Source: Maratus speciosus
Lineage: Eukaryota; Arthropoda; Arachnida; Araneae; Salticidae
NCBI GenBank assembly: GCA_963932465.1
Contig: OZ010790.1
Location: 353,366,254 to 353,430,253 of the forward strand
DNA length: 64,000 bases
Reading direction: 5' to 3'
Shown: positions 48,275 to 59,131 of the stretch, piece by piece
How positions within the stretch are numbered: the stretch's first letter is position 1
How the letters are laid out: each line of letters begins with the position of its first letter
Notes under the pieces: model-generated
What the model saw: the letters and a program-made list of their open reading frames with translations, nothing else
The model's database searches: none
What the model was told of the DNA's origin: nothing
Translations under genes and position numbers: made by a program

Positions 48275-48970
48275 TCAAAAACTTAATAGGGTAATTATTA
48301 TTGTAAAATAAATTAGCCAATAACTTAAAGATCTGTTTATAAAAATTTTGTCTCTGCCACAAATTTTATTGAAACGTATTAATTGATTAATTATTATATT
48401 TATGTAAATTTTTTTATGCAAATTTGAAAACCAATGTGGCATGCTTCTAGTAAAAAATTGAAAACTATTTCTCTTATCGTACAAATCCAAAATCAATTTA
48501 TTGTTAATAATTTTGAATAAAGTATCCAAAAATTATGCATTATAATCATCACGGTTTATTCAATTTTAAACAATTTGGATATATAATATCATATTCATTA
48601 GAAAAATCAAAATTAAAAATTAAAATATCATCAATATACCTAAAGACCTTTAAAGACCTATTATATTTCATAGTATACTTAAATTCATAATAAAATAAAA
48701 ATAAATTTGCTGCTGTACTAGAATAGTTTGTTCTCATCCCTATACCATATATCTGATTAAAGGTATTATTGTTAAAAGTTACAGAATTATTATAAAAACA
48801 GAATTGACATAAGCTTGAAAATAAATCTCTATTTATGTTTAATTCATCATTTATACTAAAAACATCAAAAATACTCATTAAAACATCATAAAGTGAATCA
48901 ATATGTATATTGGTGAACAGATTTTCAAAATCGAATACCTGCATTTTCAGAGGAGTCTATGAACTAAAGA
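48275..48970 (-). pseudogene. Penelope-like reverse transcriptase relic
   Basis: Reading down the minus strand: FDFENLFTNIHIDSLYDVL, then GIGMRTNYSSTAANLFLFYYE (a decayed GIPMGTN..P..A-like motif), then FRYIDDILIFN with the catalytic Asp pair, and IYPNCLKLNK. After a frame break, MPHWFSNLHKKIYI and IINQLIRFNKICG follow. These phrases match the RT class of Penelope-like elements that read 'LFTNIP', 'RYIDDLL' and 'QLIRY'. No GIY-YIG endonuclease domain is found downstream. Several residues in the core have changed, so it is inactive. Assignment to Penelope-like elements is from memory of the family. Confidence 0.65.
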
Positions 48971-48974
48971 TTTA

Positions 48975-49785
48975 AATTTAGAATAAATATTTTTTGTTTT
49001 ATGGATGTTTTTGTGGAATGACATCGATGAATTTTATGAAAATTAACTTGTAAACAGGTGCGATATGCTATAAGTTTTGAAATACTTAAAAAATCTCTTA
49101 GATTTTAGTTCATTGCCTTCACAAATGTCATAAATATGAAGTGTAAAAAGAAAATTAAGATACATACAGTAGAATTTCCTTTAGAGCGTTTTGCGTTTCG
49201 GACCAAATTTCACTAAATTTTACTATAAATTCCTCCATTTACCAAAATTTTATTAATAAATTAAATATATTTTACTTTTTTTCACATTTTCTAGTCCTAA
49301 TCTTAGTAAAAATAAGTTTAAAAAATAATTAGTTTTTTTGGAAAAAAATTGCTCCGTACGTAGGCAGGCACCTCAAACAGAAACTCATTCGCAGTAAAGT
49401 TAATTTCTAATTATATCATCACACGATAAACAAACATGATGTAATACAGTAAAATAAATGATGTAAAGGCAAAACTACGCAATTTACTAATGTTTTTGCA
49501 AAATAAAGCATTTATACCTTTATGATTTAATGTAAATTTATTCAGTGGTCGAATGAGTCCTTCGAGAGTTAAGCTTAATTTTTTTTCTAGGTAAGAAATG
49601 TAGTTCAGAGATGAGGCATTTTAAGGAATAATATGATTATATATTCTAATAAAAGTCGTGAAATATAAAGAAATTACGTATTGTTTAATTTACGAAATTC
49701 CAAAACAAATTTCGAAATCGGTCGTTTAACCCCTCGCGGTAGTTTTAGTGCTAATAAAAAAAAGTTCTTTTAAAAATATGACAAC
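48975..49785. other. AT-rich spacer, no gene seen
   Basis: No coding frame, inverted repeat or RNA motif that I can support. Confidence 0.5.
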
Positions 49786-49789
49786 ACCA

Positions 49790-50655
49790 CTGTACACAAT
49801 ACCATGCAATCAAAATTAAAATATAGTAAAAAATGTATGAAAAATGAGCAGGTTTACTAAAGAATGTTTCAGTGCGCATGCCCGAACGCAATCAAAATAT
49901 AATATAAATGATGTGTTAGCTAAATGCATAAAGTAAGTTTTGTAAAAGTCTCAAAAACATAGCTTGAAAATTCTGAAAATTATCGTTGATAGAATATGCT
50001 CAAATTCCGTTGTTCCCAAAATAAAGGGAAAAGATAAGGGGCTGTATCCATATATCAATTGATTAGTGCCAATATATATGATACTCAGTATTGCACGCAC
50101 TACTGTTTTTGGATACAGCCTCTCATCTTTTTGCTTCCTTTTGCGAATAACGGATTTTGAGCTTATTCAATCAACGATAATTTTCAGACTTTTCAAACTA
50201 TGTTTTTGAGATTTTCACAAAAGTTGTTCGGTACATTTAGTTAACACATTATTCAAATTATATTTTGATTATATTCGGGCATGTGCAGTACAAATTATAA
50301 GCAAAAAACTTGCCAAAATTTGGAATTATTTTTATTAAAACCTTAATTTCTCTACGATCCTCATGAAAATGAACACAGTTTGTTACAATAAGGCACCTAA
50401 TCATAATCTACAGTTTAAATGCTTTTGCTACATTAGTTTTTACAGATTATCCAAAAGATATTCGTTCTTTTCAATTTGTTGACGGTCCCCTATGGGATTT
50501 CAGGAAAAAAAAACCTCACGGAAATGTATGACCTGTACTATTCTGTTTACACACCTGGAGTTTTAGGATAATTCCTCCTGTAGTTTTTGAGATATTTAAC
50601 AAAATGTCTAAAATTGAAAGTGGCCGGTCATGTTTGGCCATATAGTGTAAACAAA
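49790..50655. mobile_element. Inverted-repeat element, family B copy 2
   Basis: Shares long stretches with 17715-19660, e.g. GGATACAGCCTCTCATCTTT, TTTTGAGATTTTCACAAAAG, TTGTTGACGGTCCCCTATGG and the GGCCATATAGTGTA end. It lacks the 1,069-bp insert of copy 1. Its left part (about 49830-50050) is the mirror of 50100-50285, centred near 50075. The comparison of the two copies shows that the insertion in copy 1 is secondary. Confidence 0.7.
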
Positions 50656-50721
50656 GTCTTTTCTAATAAATTTATAAAATAATAATTATATATATTATAT
50701 ATAATATATATATATATATAT

Positions 50722-51055
50722 AGTTTAATGAGTTTAGGTTATAGTTTACATATTAAATAGAAATTATATTTACAAGTACGGGAGGGTAGGGGTTTTCTCT
50801 GCAGCATACGCGCCCGCAGAATCATCGGAGTTCGGCCTCTGCTCTCGTCTAGAGCGAGATATGCCTACCATCGGCCGCGTCAGAATGCAATCTGCTCCCG
50901 GTTGTCACTTGTTTCCAAGCGAAGAGAATGCAAACTGCATATCAGCAAATTCAGTAACATCCGCTGTTCTGCGGTAACAAGTTCTCATGGAAAAGAGCTG
51001 ACAATATCTGTTGCTATGAGTAGGGTTTTATGGGAATCTAAAACCACAACTCACA
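50722..51055 (-). repeat. LTR (downstream copy, minus-strand sense)
   Basis: Runs from AGTTTAATGAGTTTAGG to ACAACTCACA on the plus strand. It has a GC-rich middle (GCATACGCGCCCGCAGAATC, about 50805) against AT-rich ends, and is paired with 55049-55382. Confidence 0.88.
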
Positions 51056-52486
51056 CTCGGCCATCTTGTCCGCTTGTCGACCTCGACAGCGCGTTAAATA
51101 AGCAACAAGATATGTCAAAAACAAAACAAAAAAAAACTATCTAAAAATAATTAGAATCCAAAGGAAAAAAAACGGTCATTAAATAATTAAGAAAATTGAG
51201 CTAAATAATAAAAAAAAATTCTAAATTTTAAGTAAATTAATGCTGAGCTGCCGTGGGATATCTCCAAAAAAACAAACAAAAGAATAAAAAAAATCTCAGG
51301 ATAACATCAATTTGCGTCATGAGACCGTCTTTCTCATGAGCCATCATCAGGGATGAAAAATATAATCTGAAAGGCCGTCTGCCCATTATATTATCATCAC
51401 GAAAACATACTGAAATCTGCCTCATCTTAGGTAGAATTTCGTAAAAAAAACATCTTTATCCCAACGTCATTCGAGAATAAAAAATAAAAAAAAGAGGTTT
51501 GCCTCGTCTAAGCAAAAAAAAAAAGGATTTCCCACCAAAAGGTTTTTTTTTCGACAGCCAGCTCTTACTTCTGTAAAAAAAAATATGCGAGGGGGGGGGG
51601 GAACACATACATATATATAGCAATTCAATAAAAAGTGTACACATAAAATACAGTTTTAAAAATATAAATGCAGTTTTAAAAGTATAAATACAACAATATT
51701 CTTTTTCTTCTTGTCAAAAGTGAGTATTCAAAAAAAATAAAGTCCTGTGTAGATAGTCATCTTAAATAAAGTTGTTGTTTACGCAACATAAAAAAAAAGC
51801 ACGTGTTGCGAAACAGGCAAATGAAAAAATAATGCACCATTTGCAGTCCGAGAGAAAGATAACTTGCCATGCGCAAAAAAAAAAAAAATCACCGCATGGG
51901 TTCAATAAAAAAGTTTTGAGCAGATATATATCGCTCAGAGATTTAAAAAAAAATGTTGAACAGAACTTCGAAAAAAAAGGCACATAAATTCTGTTAATAT
52001 AAGCTGAAAAAATAAAGAATATGTTGCATATTCCACAAACTAAGGATAATTTTAAAATAAACACTGTTGATAAAAGTGCTTGGTACGCGATAACTTCTTA
52101 AAAAAAAAAGCACTTGAAGTTTATCGCACTGAAGAATGGCATGACACACAGAAATACGAAGAAGAAAAAAACGTTCTGTGTTGAAGATTTCCATCAATGA
52201 TTGGACTCTTGAAATGGTGAGTTACACTGGTAAACACCTCATTCTAATGTTTCGTCCAGAAAAAAAAATAATCGTGGATGCTTGCTGCAATCGTAAAAAA
52301 AACGAAGATATTGAAATAAAGTTACTAAGAAAGTCACAGATAGTAGCAGTCTATAGTCTGTACGATATAAATGTTCTCAGAAATAAGCAGATATAGGTGT
52401 AAAACACAGAATATATAAACACAGTTTAAAAAAAATAGTAGTAATAATAAAAAACACATTTATGATAAAGTCGTTGGTTGCACTAG
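51056..52486 (-). other. Non-coding 3' region of the Gag-protease element
   Basis: A-rich on the plus strand, with many 7-13-nt A runs. Small frames have no family features. It contains CCATCATCAGGGATGAAAAA (51341), whose complement reads CCCTGATGATGG, a motif seen near ends of some retroelements. No RT or integrase remnant found. Confidence 0.5.
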
Positions 52487-53809
52487 TCACCTATATACGT
52501 GAAGCATATTTCTTTTTGGAAATTTAAGTCTATGTTTTCTCTTTCTCGTTGTTGACTTCACAAAATGTCGGCGTATAAAAAATAAACAAGAAATGATAAG
52601 GAAACGCAGAATTTCGGTCCAATTAGTAACGTCACTCGAATCTGGAGATGGTTGGGATGTATGGAACGCCGAATGCTGATAAATGAGTCCGTTGGCAGAC
52701 GTAAACAGTAATAAATAGATGGTCAATAAGACGAGCACTGTCATGAACAGCTTGTAAGATAAGAAATTTAAATCGTAGGAAAAGCAGTCTGGCGATAATG
52801 TTGCGAGATGTTTCTGATATGCTGAGTCAATCACTGGGTCAATTTCTATGTCAGTAGGAATATTTTCCTTCGAAAAGTCTGTATTTACTCTCTGCGGTTT
52901 TAGATCTTGGGGGAAAGAATTTGAAACAAATGTTTCCGTAGTGCATCTTGCGTCGGGAAATGCAGGTACATAGGATTTATCTTGAGATTTCGTTGCAGAT
53001 ACATTATCAGACACAGTAATGCAGCTTATAAAAATACGTGTGGGTGGAGATTTAGTTAAAGTAGCTCCGTTTTTGTCGCATGTGAGAGTACCCTGAAATA
53101 TGACATCTGTCCCTATGATAAGTGGCATGGGCATCTGAGAAGACTTAACTACGTAAACAGAAGTAGAAAAAGTATTATCGTCTATTTGTATATTGGTAAA
53201 AAACGATCCTATAGGTTGAATAACACGGTTACCGATACCCGACAATTGTACAGTTGCTCCGGTGAGGGGGGGAGACCCAATTTGTTCATAAATGTCTTCT
53301 CTCAGTATCGTCAGTGAGCTTCCAGTGTCCAAGATTGAATTCATTTGTAAATTAAAAATTTTTACAGGTTTCTGCATGCGCGGAGGAGAATGACATATTT
53401 CGACTACGTTAATTTGTTCGTCTCTGCGCGGCGACGTCTTGCGTGAAGGGGAGGTGCCTTGAGTCGAACGCTTGCGTTCCGGCGTTTGCTCTGTACACTG
53501 GCTGGAAACATGACCAAAACGTGCACATTTCATACACTTTTTCCCTTTATTTAAATGCACACAATGGGTAGACAGGTGACCTGGGGCTAAACAATTCCAG
53601 CAAGTTAATTTTGCAGTTTTCTCCTTCTGGTTAATCTTAGGAGTGTTGGGTGTAGTCGGTGACATTGATTGATAAAATTTAGAACTCTGTTCACAAATTC
53701 GTTCGAAAATTTGGAGCTTGTTTTTAAATTCGGCAAGCGTGGCGCACCCGAATAATATAGCTTTATTATGTGGTGTATCGTTAATCCCATTAATTATATA
53801 GTGAATTAA
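52487..53809 (-). CDS. Gag nucleocapsid - retropepsin - membrane-anchored tail (after in-frame stop)
   Basis: Continues the Gag frame below the TAA at 53810-53812; the first ATG is at 53665. Two zinc knuckles, CWNCLAPGHLSTHC and CMKCARFGHVSSQC, bind nucleic acid. A Ser/Arg-rich spacer follows. Next comes an aspartic protease of retropepsin type: ILDTGSSLTILREDIYEQIG with catalytic DTG, and MPLIIGTDVI as the C-terminal motif. Then HLATLSPDCFSYDL resembles the linker that normally precedes RT. Directly after it come a hydrophobic stretch LFMTVLVLLTIYLLLF, a second one ILRFLIISCLFFI and a basic tail (RKRKHRLKFPKR). The tail looks like a membrane anchor from an envelope-type protein, implying that pol was deleted in frame. 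No enzyme for reverse transcription remains. Confidence 0.8.
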   Translation of the reverse strand, partial: LIHYIINGINDTPHNKAILFGCATLAEFKNKLQIFERICEQSSKFYQSMSPTTPNTPKINQKEKTAKLTCWNCLAPGHLSTHCVHLNKGKKCMKCARFGHVSSQCTEQTPERKRSTQGTSPSRKTSPRRDEQINVVEICHSPPRMQKPVKIFNLQMNSILDTGSSLTILREDIYEQIGSPPLTGATVQLSGIGNRVIQPIGSFFTNIQIDDNTFSTSVYVVKSSQMPMPLIIGTDVIFQGTLTCDKNGATLTKSPPTRIFISCITVSDNVSATKSQDKSYVPAFPDARCTTETFVSNSFPQDLKPQRVNTDFSKENIPTDIEIDPVIDSAYQKHLATLSPDCFSYDLNFLSYKLFMTVLVLLTIYLLLFTSANGLIYQHSAFHTSQPSPDSSDVTNWTEILRFLIISCLFFIRRHFVKSTTRKRKHRLKFPKRNMLHVYR

Positions 53810-54646
53810 TTATATATCATCGATGTTTCCTCTCTGTGCTATTTCTTTCATTTTCAGAAAATATTCCAATAGTTTTTCGTTTGGGCGGCATCCTCTAGCG
53901 GCTAGTAATTGATGTATCTGGGCGGACGAAGCTGATTGTCCAAATTCGCGAAACAATGCTTCTTTGAGTGATGTATATGAAGAAATGTTGTTTTCACTAC
54001 GTACATACAATAATGCTAAACTTTTTAATGCCCGCTCAGCAAACACAAATTTCTGTATGTCGGACAGTTGAAATGAATGGGCCAGAGATTCAAATCTCTG
54101 AAACCATGCTTGAACGTTTTCCGTTTTATCACCACTAAACGGTGTAATTAAATGATCAATGTCATGGAAAGAAATTGTCTGTTTGGGCGCGGAGTGTGTA
54201 CAGTGTACACGCGCCTGGTCTGGCTGTACTGCCAAAGGCGAAGATAAACCAGTGCTTCCACTACTATTGTGGCTATCATCAAATTCTGTATCCGATTCGG
54301 AAACTGCCGTAAACGTGTCTTTAAAAGCCGAAATATCAACTAGTGCACTTAAAATACGTTGCCCTATATCTTGTTTTGATCCATGGATGTCAATGGATAA
54401 GATATTAGCAATAGTAATCAATTGTATCTGATCGTAATCGTCCAAAATTATTTTGAGTTTATTTTCATACTCATCGCTTTTGTCAGTAAAAGAAAAACCT
54501 TTAAATTTCCTTAAATTCGCTCTATTCTGGCGATTTTTATCGCAACCAAATATAAATTCATGCAATAATTTGATTTTATCTGTTTTAGCCGATTTCAACT
54601 GGCTTTTAATAAAGTCAATTTCTTGTAATTCCATATTAAAAGGCAA
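53810..54646 (-). CDS. gag: Gag (matrix/capsid part) of the LTR element, ends at an in-frame TAA
   Basis: Starts with ATG at 54646 (MPFNMELQEIDFIKSQL), 278 residues. The N-terminal half is helical and charged, with a SAP-like stretch (KLKIILDDYDQIQLITIANI...KQDIGQRILSAL). An acidic and Ser-rich spacer follows. The capsid-like region ITPFSGDKTENVQAWFQRFE...SLKEALFREFG...KLLEYFLKM matches the Gag core of gypsy-type elements. The TAA at 53810-53812 is followed, in the same frame, by further Gag-like codons (NGINDTPHNKAILFG, ATLAEFKNKL), so one stop splits a protein of ~720 residues. Nonsense mutation is likely; readthrough is possible. Confidence 0.85.
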   Translation of the reverse strand: MPFNMELQEIDFIKSQLKSAKTDKIKLLHEFIFGCDKNRQNRANLRKFKGFSFTDKSDEYENKLKIILDDYDQIQLITIANILSIDIHGSKQDIGQRILSALVDISAFKDTFTAVSESDTEFDDSHNSSGSTGLSSPLAVQPDQARVHCTHSAPKQTISFHDIDHLITPFSGDKTENVQAWFQRFESLAHSFQLSDIQKFVFAERALKSLALLYVRSENNISSYTSLKEALFREFGQSASSAQIHQLLAARGCRPNEKLLEYFLKMKEIAQRGNIDDI

Positions 54647-55048
54647 GAAAGGAAAGAGAAAAAAAATAACTTACTTCAAAAGGAGTTATCCAATTGAAAA
54701 ATAAATTCCTCGCCACGATATATTGAAGTAATCCAATTAATGATCCGTAGAAAAAAAATATGCAGTCGAAGATTCATTCCTTGTACAGCGATAACTATCT
54801 TGCACAAATAAAAATAAACGGGAGATTGAGCTTCACACAGATGGCTCACATCAGATGTAGATGAATCACATCAGCTGAAATGCAAGGGTTGATAACGGAA
54901 CGAAACAGTTCTCTGATTTTAAACGTAGATCGGTAAGAAAGCCTAGGGGATTTTACTTTTTAAATTCGTTTTGGGATTCAATTCGGCCTAGAGCTCCCAT
55001 GTAATATAAGGATGATATAAGGAAGAGGCCTTAGTTAATGAAAAAAGG
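54647..55048 (-). other. Leader of the Gag-protease element
   Basis: ~400 nt between the upstream LTR and the Gag ATG. The plus strand shows a purine run GAAAAAAGGAG next to the LTR (55040-55050), which on the minus strand is a pyrimidine tract, not a primer site. No frame. Confidence 0.5.
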
Positions 55049-55382
55049 AGTTTAATGAGTCTAGGTTATAGTTTACATATTAAATAGAAATTATATTTAC
55101 AAATACGGGAGGGTAGGGGTTTTCTCTGCAGCATACGCGCCCGCAGAATCATCGGAGTTCGGCCTCTGCTCTCGTCTAGAGCGAGATATGCCTACCATCG
55201 GCCGCGTCAGAATGCAATCTGCTCCCGGTTGTCACTTGTTTCCAAGCGAAGAGAATGCAAACTGCATATCAGCAAATTCAGTAACATCCGCTGTTCTGCG
55301 GTAACAAGTTCTCATGGAAAAGAGCTGACAATATATGTTGCTATGAGTAGGGTTTTATGGGAATCTAAAACAACAACTCACA
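55049..55382 (-). repeat. LTR (upstream copy, minus-strand sense)
   Basis: Same length as 50722-51055. Differences noted include GAGTCTAGG for GAGTTTAGG, AAATACGG for AAGTACGG, ATATATGTTG for ATATCTGTTG and AAACAACA for AAACCACA. Such closeness suggests a fairly recent insertion. Confidence 0.88.
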
Positions 55383-55986
55383 TATATATATAAAATAAAT
55401 ATATTGTCTTCATATCACAGAACTTAACTTGCAAATTTTAGATCGGGCGTTGACTCTTGCGTGCTTCTTCCATCGATAAGGTCAACAAATGGAACAAATT
55501 AACTTTTAGCAGTTATTTGTGATTCATATGACTCAGAGCCCTTCTGCGCTGAACTCGTCAGTGCCATTTCCAGGATTCCTTCATAATTAAACGTACTATT
55601 AGCACTTGTCGTTATTACCCACACTGGCGTTATTACCCCAGGACACCTTAATAGCATTAAGTAAGTAAAAACTGTTTTTTCGCTCTTTTATAAGCATTCA
55701 ATACTTATCATAAAAGTGAAACATCATTCCAGATTGCAATTTATATTTTTCATTGAAAATATGGTCATAACACAATAATTTTGCATGGGAATCGATTATG
55801 AATAGTTTGACGTTTTTTTTACGATAGTTTAAAACTAGCAATTAATAGTAATTATTAGCAGAAATGTTATATATATATATATATATAATAATTCTACTAT
55901 TAATTGCTATTAATTGTTAGTTTTTCTAATATACCTAAAACATTTTGCATGCGTTAAAGTATGTCATAGTGTGGGGCCTGCTGAAC

Positions 55987-56048
<62 letters not shown>

Positions 56049-56316
56049 TTAGTTCTTTCAATCAATGTGGTTCTTATTTTATATTGTTTTTATACTTCTT
56101 GGTTTGCAGTCGATTGGGAACATAAAAGAATTTTTTTTTCAGCTTATTGTTTGATTCTTTTACAGACATCGACTCTGTATTGCTTATATTTGTATTTCAT
56201 GTACCCCTGATGAAGTGAAATACACTATAAGCTTCCTTCTACATCCATCCAATTTATCTTTCATTTGTTTGTTTTTTTTACGTTTAACATTATTTAGCTG
56301 GATTTTTGTATATTTT

Positions 56317-56479
56317 GCATAGCTGTCAACTTGTACGGATTTTTGCTACCACTAAAATTTAACAGAAATTTCTACCTTATTTAATTCTCAACATTCACTG
56401 CAATTCGGCGATTGAATTAGGCAAAATCTTCTATTAAATTTTAGTGGTAGCAAAAATCCGTACAAGTTGGCAGCTATGC
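56317..56479. mobile_element. Short hairpin MITE, 163 bp
   Basis: GCATAGCTGTCAACTTGTAC at the left mirrors GTACAAGTTGGCAGCTATGC at the right. The arms are ~50 bp, including TTTTTGCTACCACTAAAATTT, around a ~60-bp loop. Non-coding. Confidence 0.75.
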
Positions 56480-56927
56480 TTTTGTTTATAACTGGTTATT
56501 GCATCAAATTTGGTAAATGTTCATGTGTTTAAATGATTTAATTTTATAAAAAAGTTTATATATATATATATATTATAGGTAACTCTAGAAAACTTTTGCC
56601 AATCATTTTGTAAGCTATTTATTTTATTTTAGACTTCTTCAAAAAAGAAAAAAAATCACTTTATTACAGTTGTTTTAAATCATTGATTTTTGTTTTAATT
56701 GATAATATATTTTATTTTATTTTATGAATTTTATTTTTTCTTACAATATAATATAATTATATATATATATATATATATTTAATATTAATATAGTCAATGT
56801 GAACTGATACCGTAACTGTGTAACATTTCCACGTGAACGTAACATTCACCGTTAGAGATTTTCCGGTGATTGTTATGGAACTCAAGATCTTATAAGCTTT
56901 GGTTTATAATTTTAATATAATTTTTTC

Positions 56928-56931
<4 letters not shown>

Positions 56932-56979
<48 letters not shown>
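56932..56979. repeat. Poly-A homopolymer, 48 nt
   Basis: Pure A run in AT-rich DNA. It may mark the tail of a plus-strand retroposed sequence, but no body is recognised. Confidence 0.85.
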
Positions 56980-56980
<1 letters not shown>

Positions 56981-57373
56981 AGTATTTCCTTTCATGATTT
57001 ATTTGATTTCCGTTTTATGTGTTTATTCCTTAAACTTTTATGTACAGTTCATAGAGCATTTTGAGAAAACCAATAAAAAGATAACCAATTTTCTTCAAAG
57101 TTTAGCTTGCTTTTATCTTTCAGAAACCAACTGTGTTTTATTTATATTGTGATTAATGCTACTGACGAGAGTTTCCCAATGTAAATTTTCATTTTCATTT
57201 GTGTTTCATAGATTTCTTTTGTAATTATTCTTGTACATTTTCTATTATTTCAATTTAATATACAGCAGCTCTGATAATAAGTTTCTTGGTACCATAATAT
57301 TTTGTATCATATATTTGGTACATCATTATATTTCATTTTTATGGTCAATTTTCCATTTGTTAAAATGGTTTAC

Positions 57374-57423
<50 letters not shown>

Positions 57424-57942
57424 ACCCTATATATATAAAATCCTAATGAAACGAATTTATAAAACGAATATATGAAACGCCTGAAATGTATCGATTCTTT
57501 GAATCGACCGATTAAACAACTGATTTTGTTTCAAGGCGATTTCTCCTAAAATATGGAATACTTTGCGATGAAATTAACACCAAAAATCCGTGTTGATCCA
57601 CAGATCTCAAAACTGGTATTAGAATTTTTAAATTCGAATTAGTTTTCGTAATATTAATTTTTTCCTAATTTTAAATACATTTTTTCTAATGATGGCAAAT
57701 CAAATTTTAATCATAACAGATTTTTTTTTTTCATAATTCAGAAAAGGTTGCTATTTTAAATTAATTTGGCGACAGTTGGGCTTCCTTTAAATCTGCTAAG
57801 AACAATGCGTTTTATGTATTTCGTTATCATTTTATTAAATACAAAACTTTCATTTAAAAATGAAACATTTAAATTGATGGCTTTCACTTCTTAAAAAAAA
57901 AAAAAAACGAGAAGAAAAATATTAGACACGGATGTCATATAC

Positions 57943-59092
57943 GCACCGGGGTACCTAATTGGCGCATAAATGGCATTATTTTGATAGACATGGTAACCCG
58001 GCTATTGTTGTTTATTTAATAATAAATGTATATTCACTTTTATTTCTTTTTTAAATTTATATAAATTATTTTGTTCTATAGTAATTAATTATTTTTTTGC
58101 TATTTCCTTTTGAAAATAATAGAAAATAATTAAAAAATACGGTACAATATAGTAGTTATTCCGTCACTCAATTTCGCAAATTATATAAATCGCCAAATTG
58201 CACAGATTGACAAAATTTTTATTTTAAATAACGAAAGAACAAATAAATTAGTATAACATTAATAAATATAAAAATAAAACGTCGAAATAAAAATCACTTG
58301 ATGACGTAAACACGTGTAACTTGCTAAAAGTCAAGTGAATGTGACATTTACGATCAAGCATTATTGACATTTAATCTTATAGTTCGCGATAGATTTTTTG
58401 TCAACGGGATAACTAACCGGTCGATTCTCCATAAACCTTTAACTCGCGGTTCAACTCTCAGTTGAGAAACCTTCCGTTGACAAATCTAACCGCCGGTTAA
58501 TATTTCGAATTCATCGATAACTTTCAATCCGCGATTAGTCGACCTGAGTTAGTCAACTCTCGCTTGAAATCTGCGTAGTTGATTGGCCAAAGGAATCACA
58601 TGACCTAGCAATCCTCTCTGCGAGTTCTGTCCTTCCTTGACACCATCTTAATCTGTTTCTTTTCAATAACGAAACTAAAGGCAGTATTGAAATTGGAAAT
58701 GCATATACTTATCATGTTTAATTTTTAAATAAAAAATTCTTATAAGTAAATGTGCAATTACCATTTTGATTTCATGATTTTGTTCTTTTACAGAACAAAA
58801 GTTTCAATAAAATTCTTAACAATAAAATTCTTAAAAAACAGTTGATTAAAAAATATCTTGATTAAAAAAATCATTTTCTTTAATGTAAGTTTAATAAACA
58901 ATTATCTGATCAAACTAGTAGTATTAAGTAGAATAAAAGTAAATAACGCAATAGGTTTATTTATGTATTTTTTACAATGAATATTAGATGTGAAGATATT
59001 TTCATATAATTATTTCTAATGCATATATATTTTATTTAACAAATGTCTGTACAGATTCAATTAAAATATCTTGGATAAAATAGCATGCCGGT

Positions 59093-59131
<39 letters not shown>

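Larger units (their letters stand above)
50722..55382 (-). mobile_element. Non-autonomous LTR element encoding Gag-protease-membrane tail
   Basis: The terminal direct repeats are 334 bp each (50722-51055 and 55049-55382) and differ at about four positions by eye. TATAT flanks both ends (within an AT tract, so the duplication is not decisive). On the minus strand the LTR starts TGTGAGTTGT. The single coding region (54646-52487) runs the same way, ~400 nt after the upstream LTR. It contains Gag and protease motifs but no RT, RNase H or integrase, so it must rely on enzymes from another element. ~1.4 kb of A-rich DNA (51056-52486) separates the coding end from the other LTR. No TGG-type primer site is visible next to the upstream LTR. 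Confidence 0.85.
55390..57935. other. AT-rich spacer with microsatellites
   Basis: Holds (TA)n tracts at about 55869-55887, 55990-56044, 56758-56778 and 57379-57421, and a 48-nt A run (56932-56979). At 56206 CCTGATGAAGTGAAATACAC has the look of a retroelement 3' hairpin. No gene seen. Confidence 0.5.

Noticed and set aside
51762..52396. Several 67-100-codon frames in the 3' part of the Gag-protease element as possible RT or env remnants
   Set aside because: Phe/Lys-rich translation of A/T tracts; no RT, RNase H, integrase or fusion motif.
55914..56210. 98-codon plus-strand frame
   Set aside because: Its middle is the (TA)n tract and the rest is AT-rich without family features.
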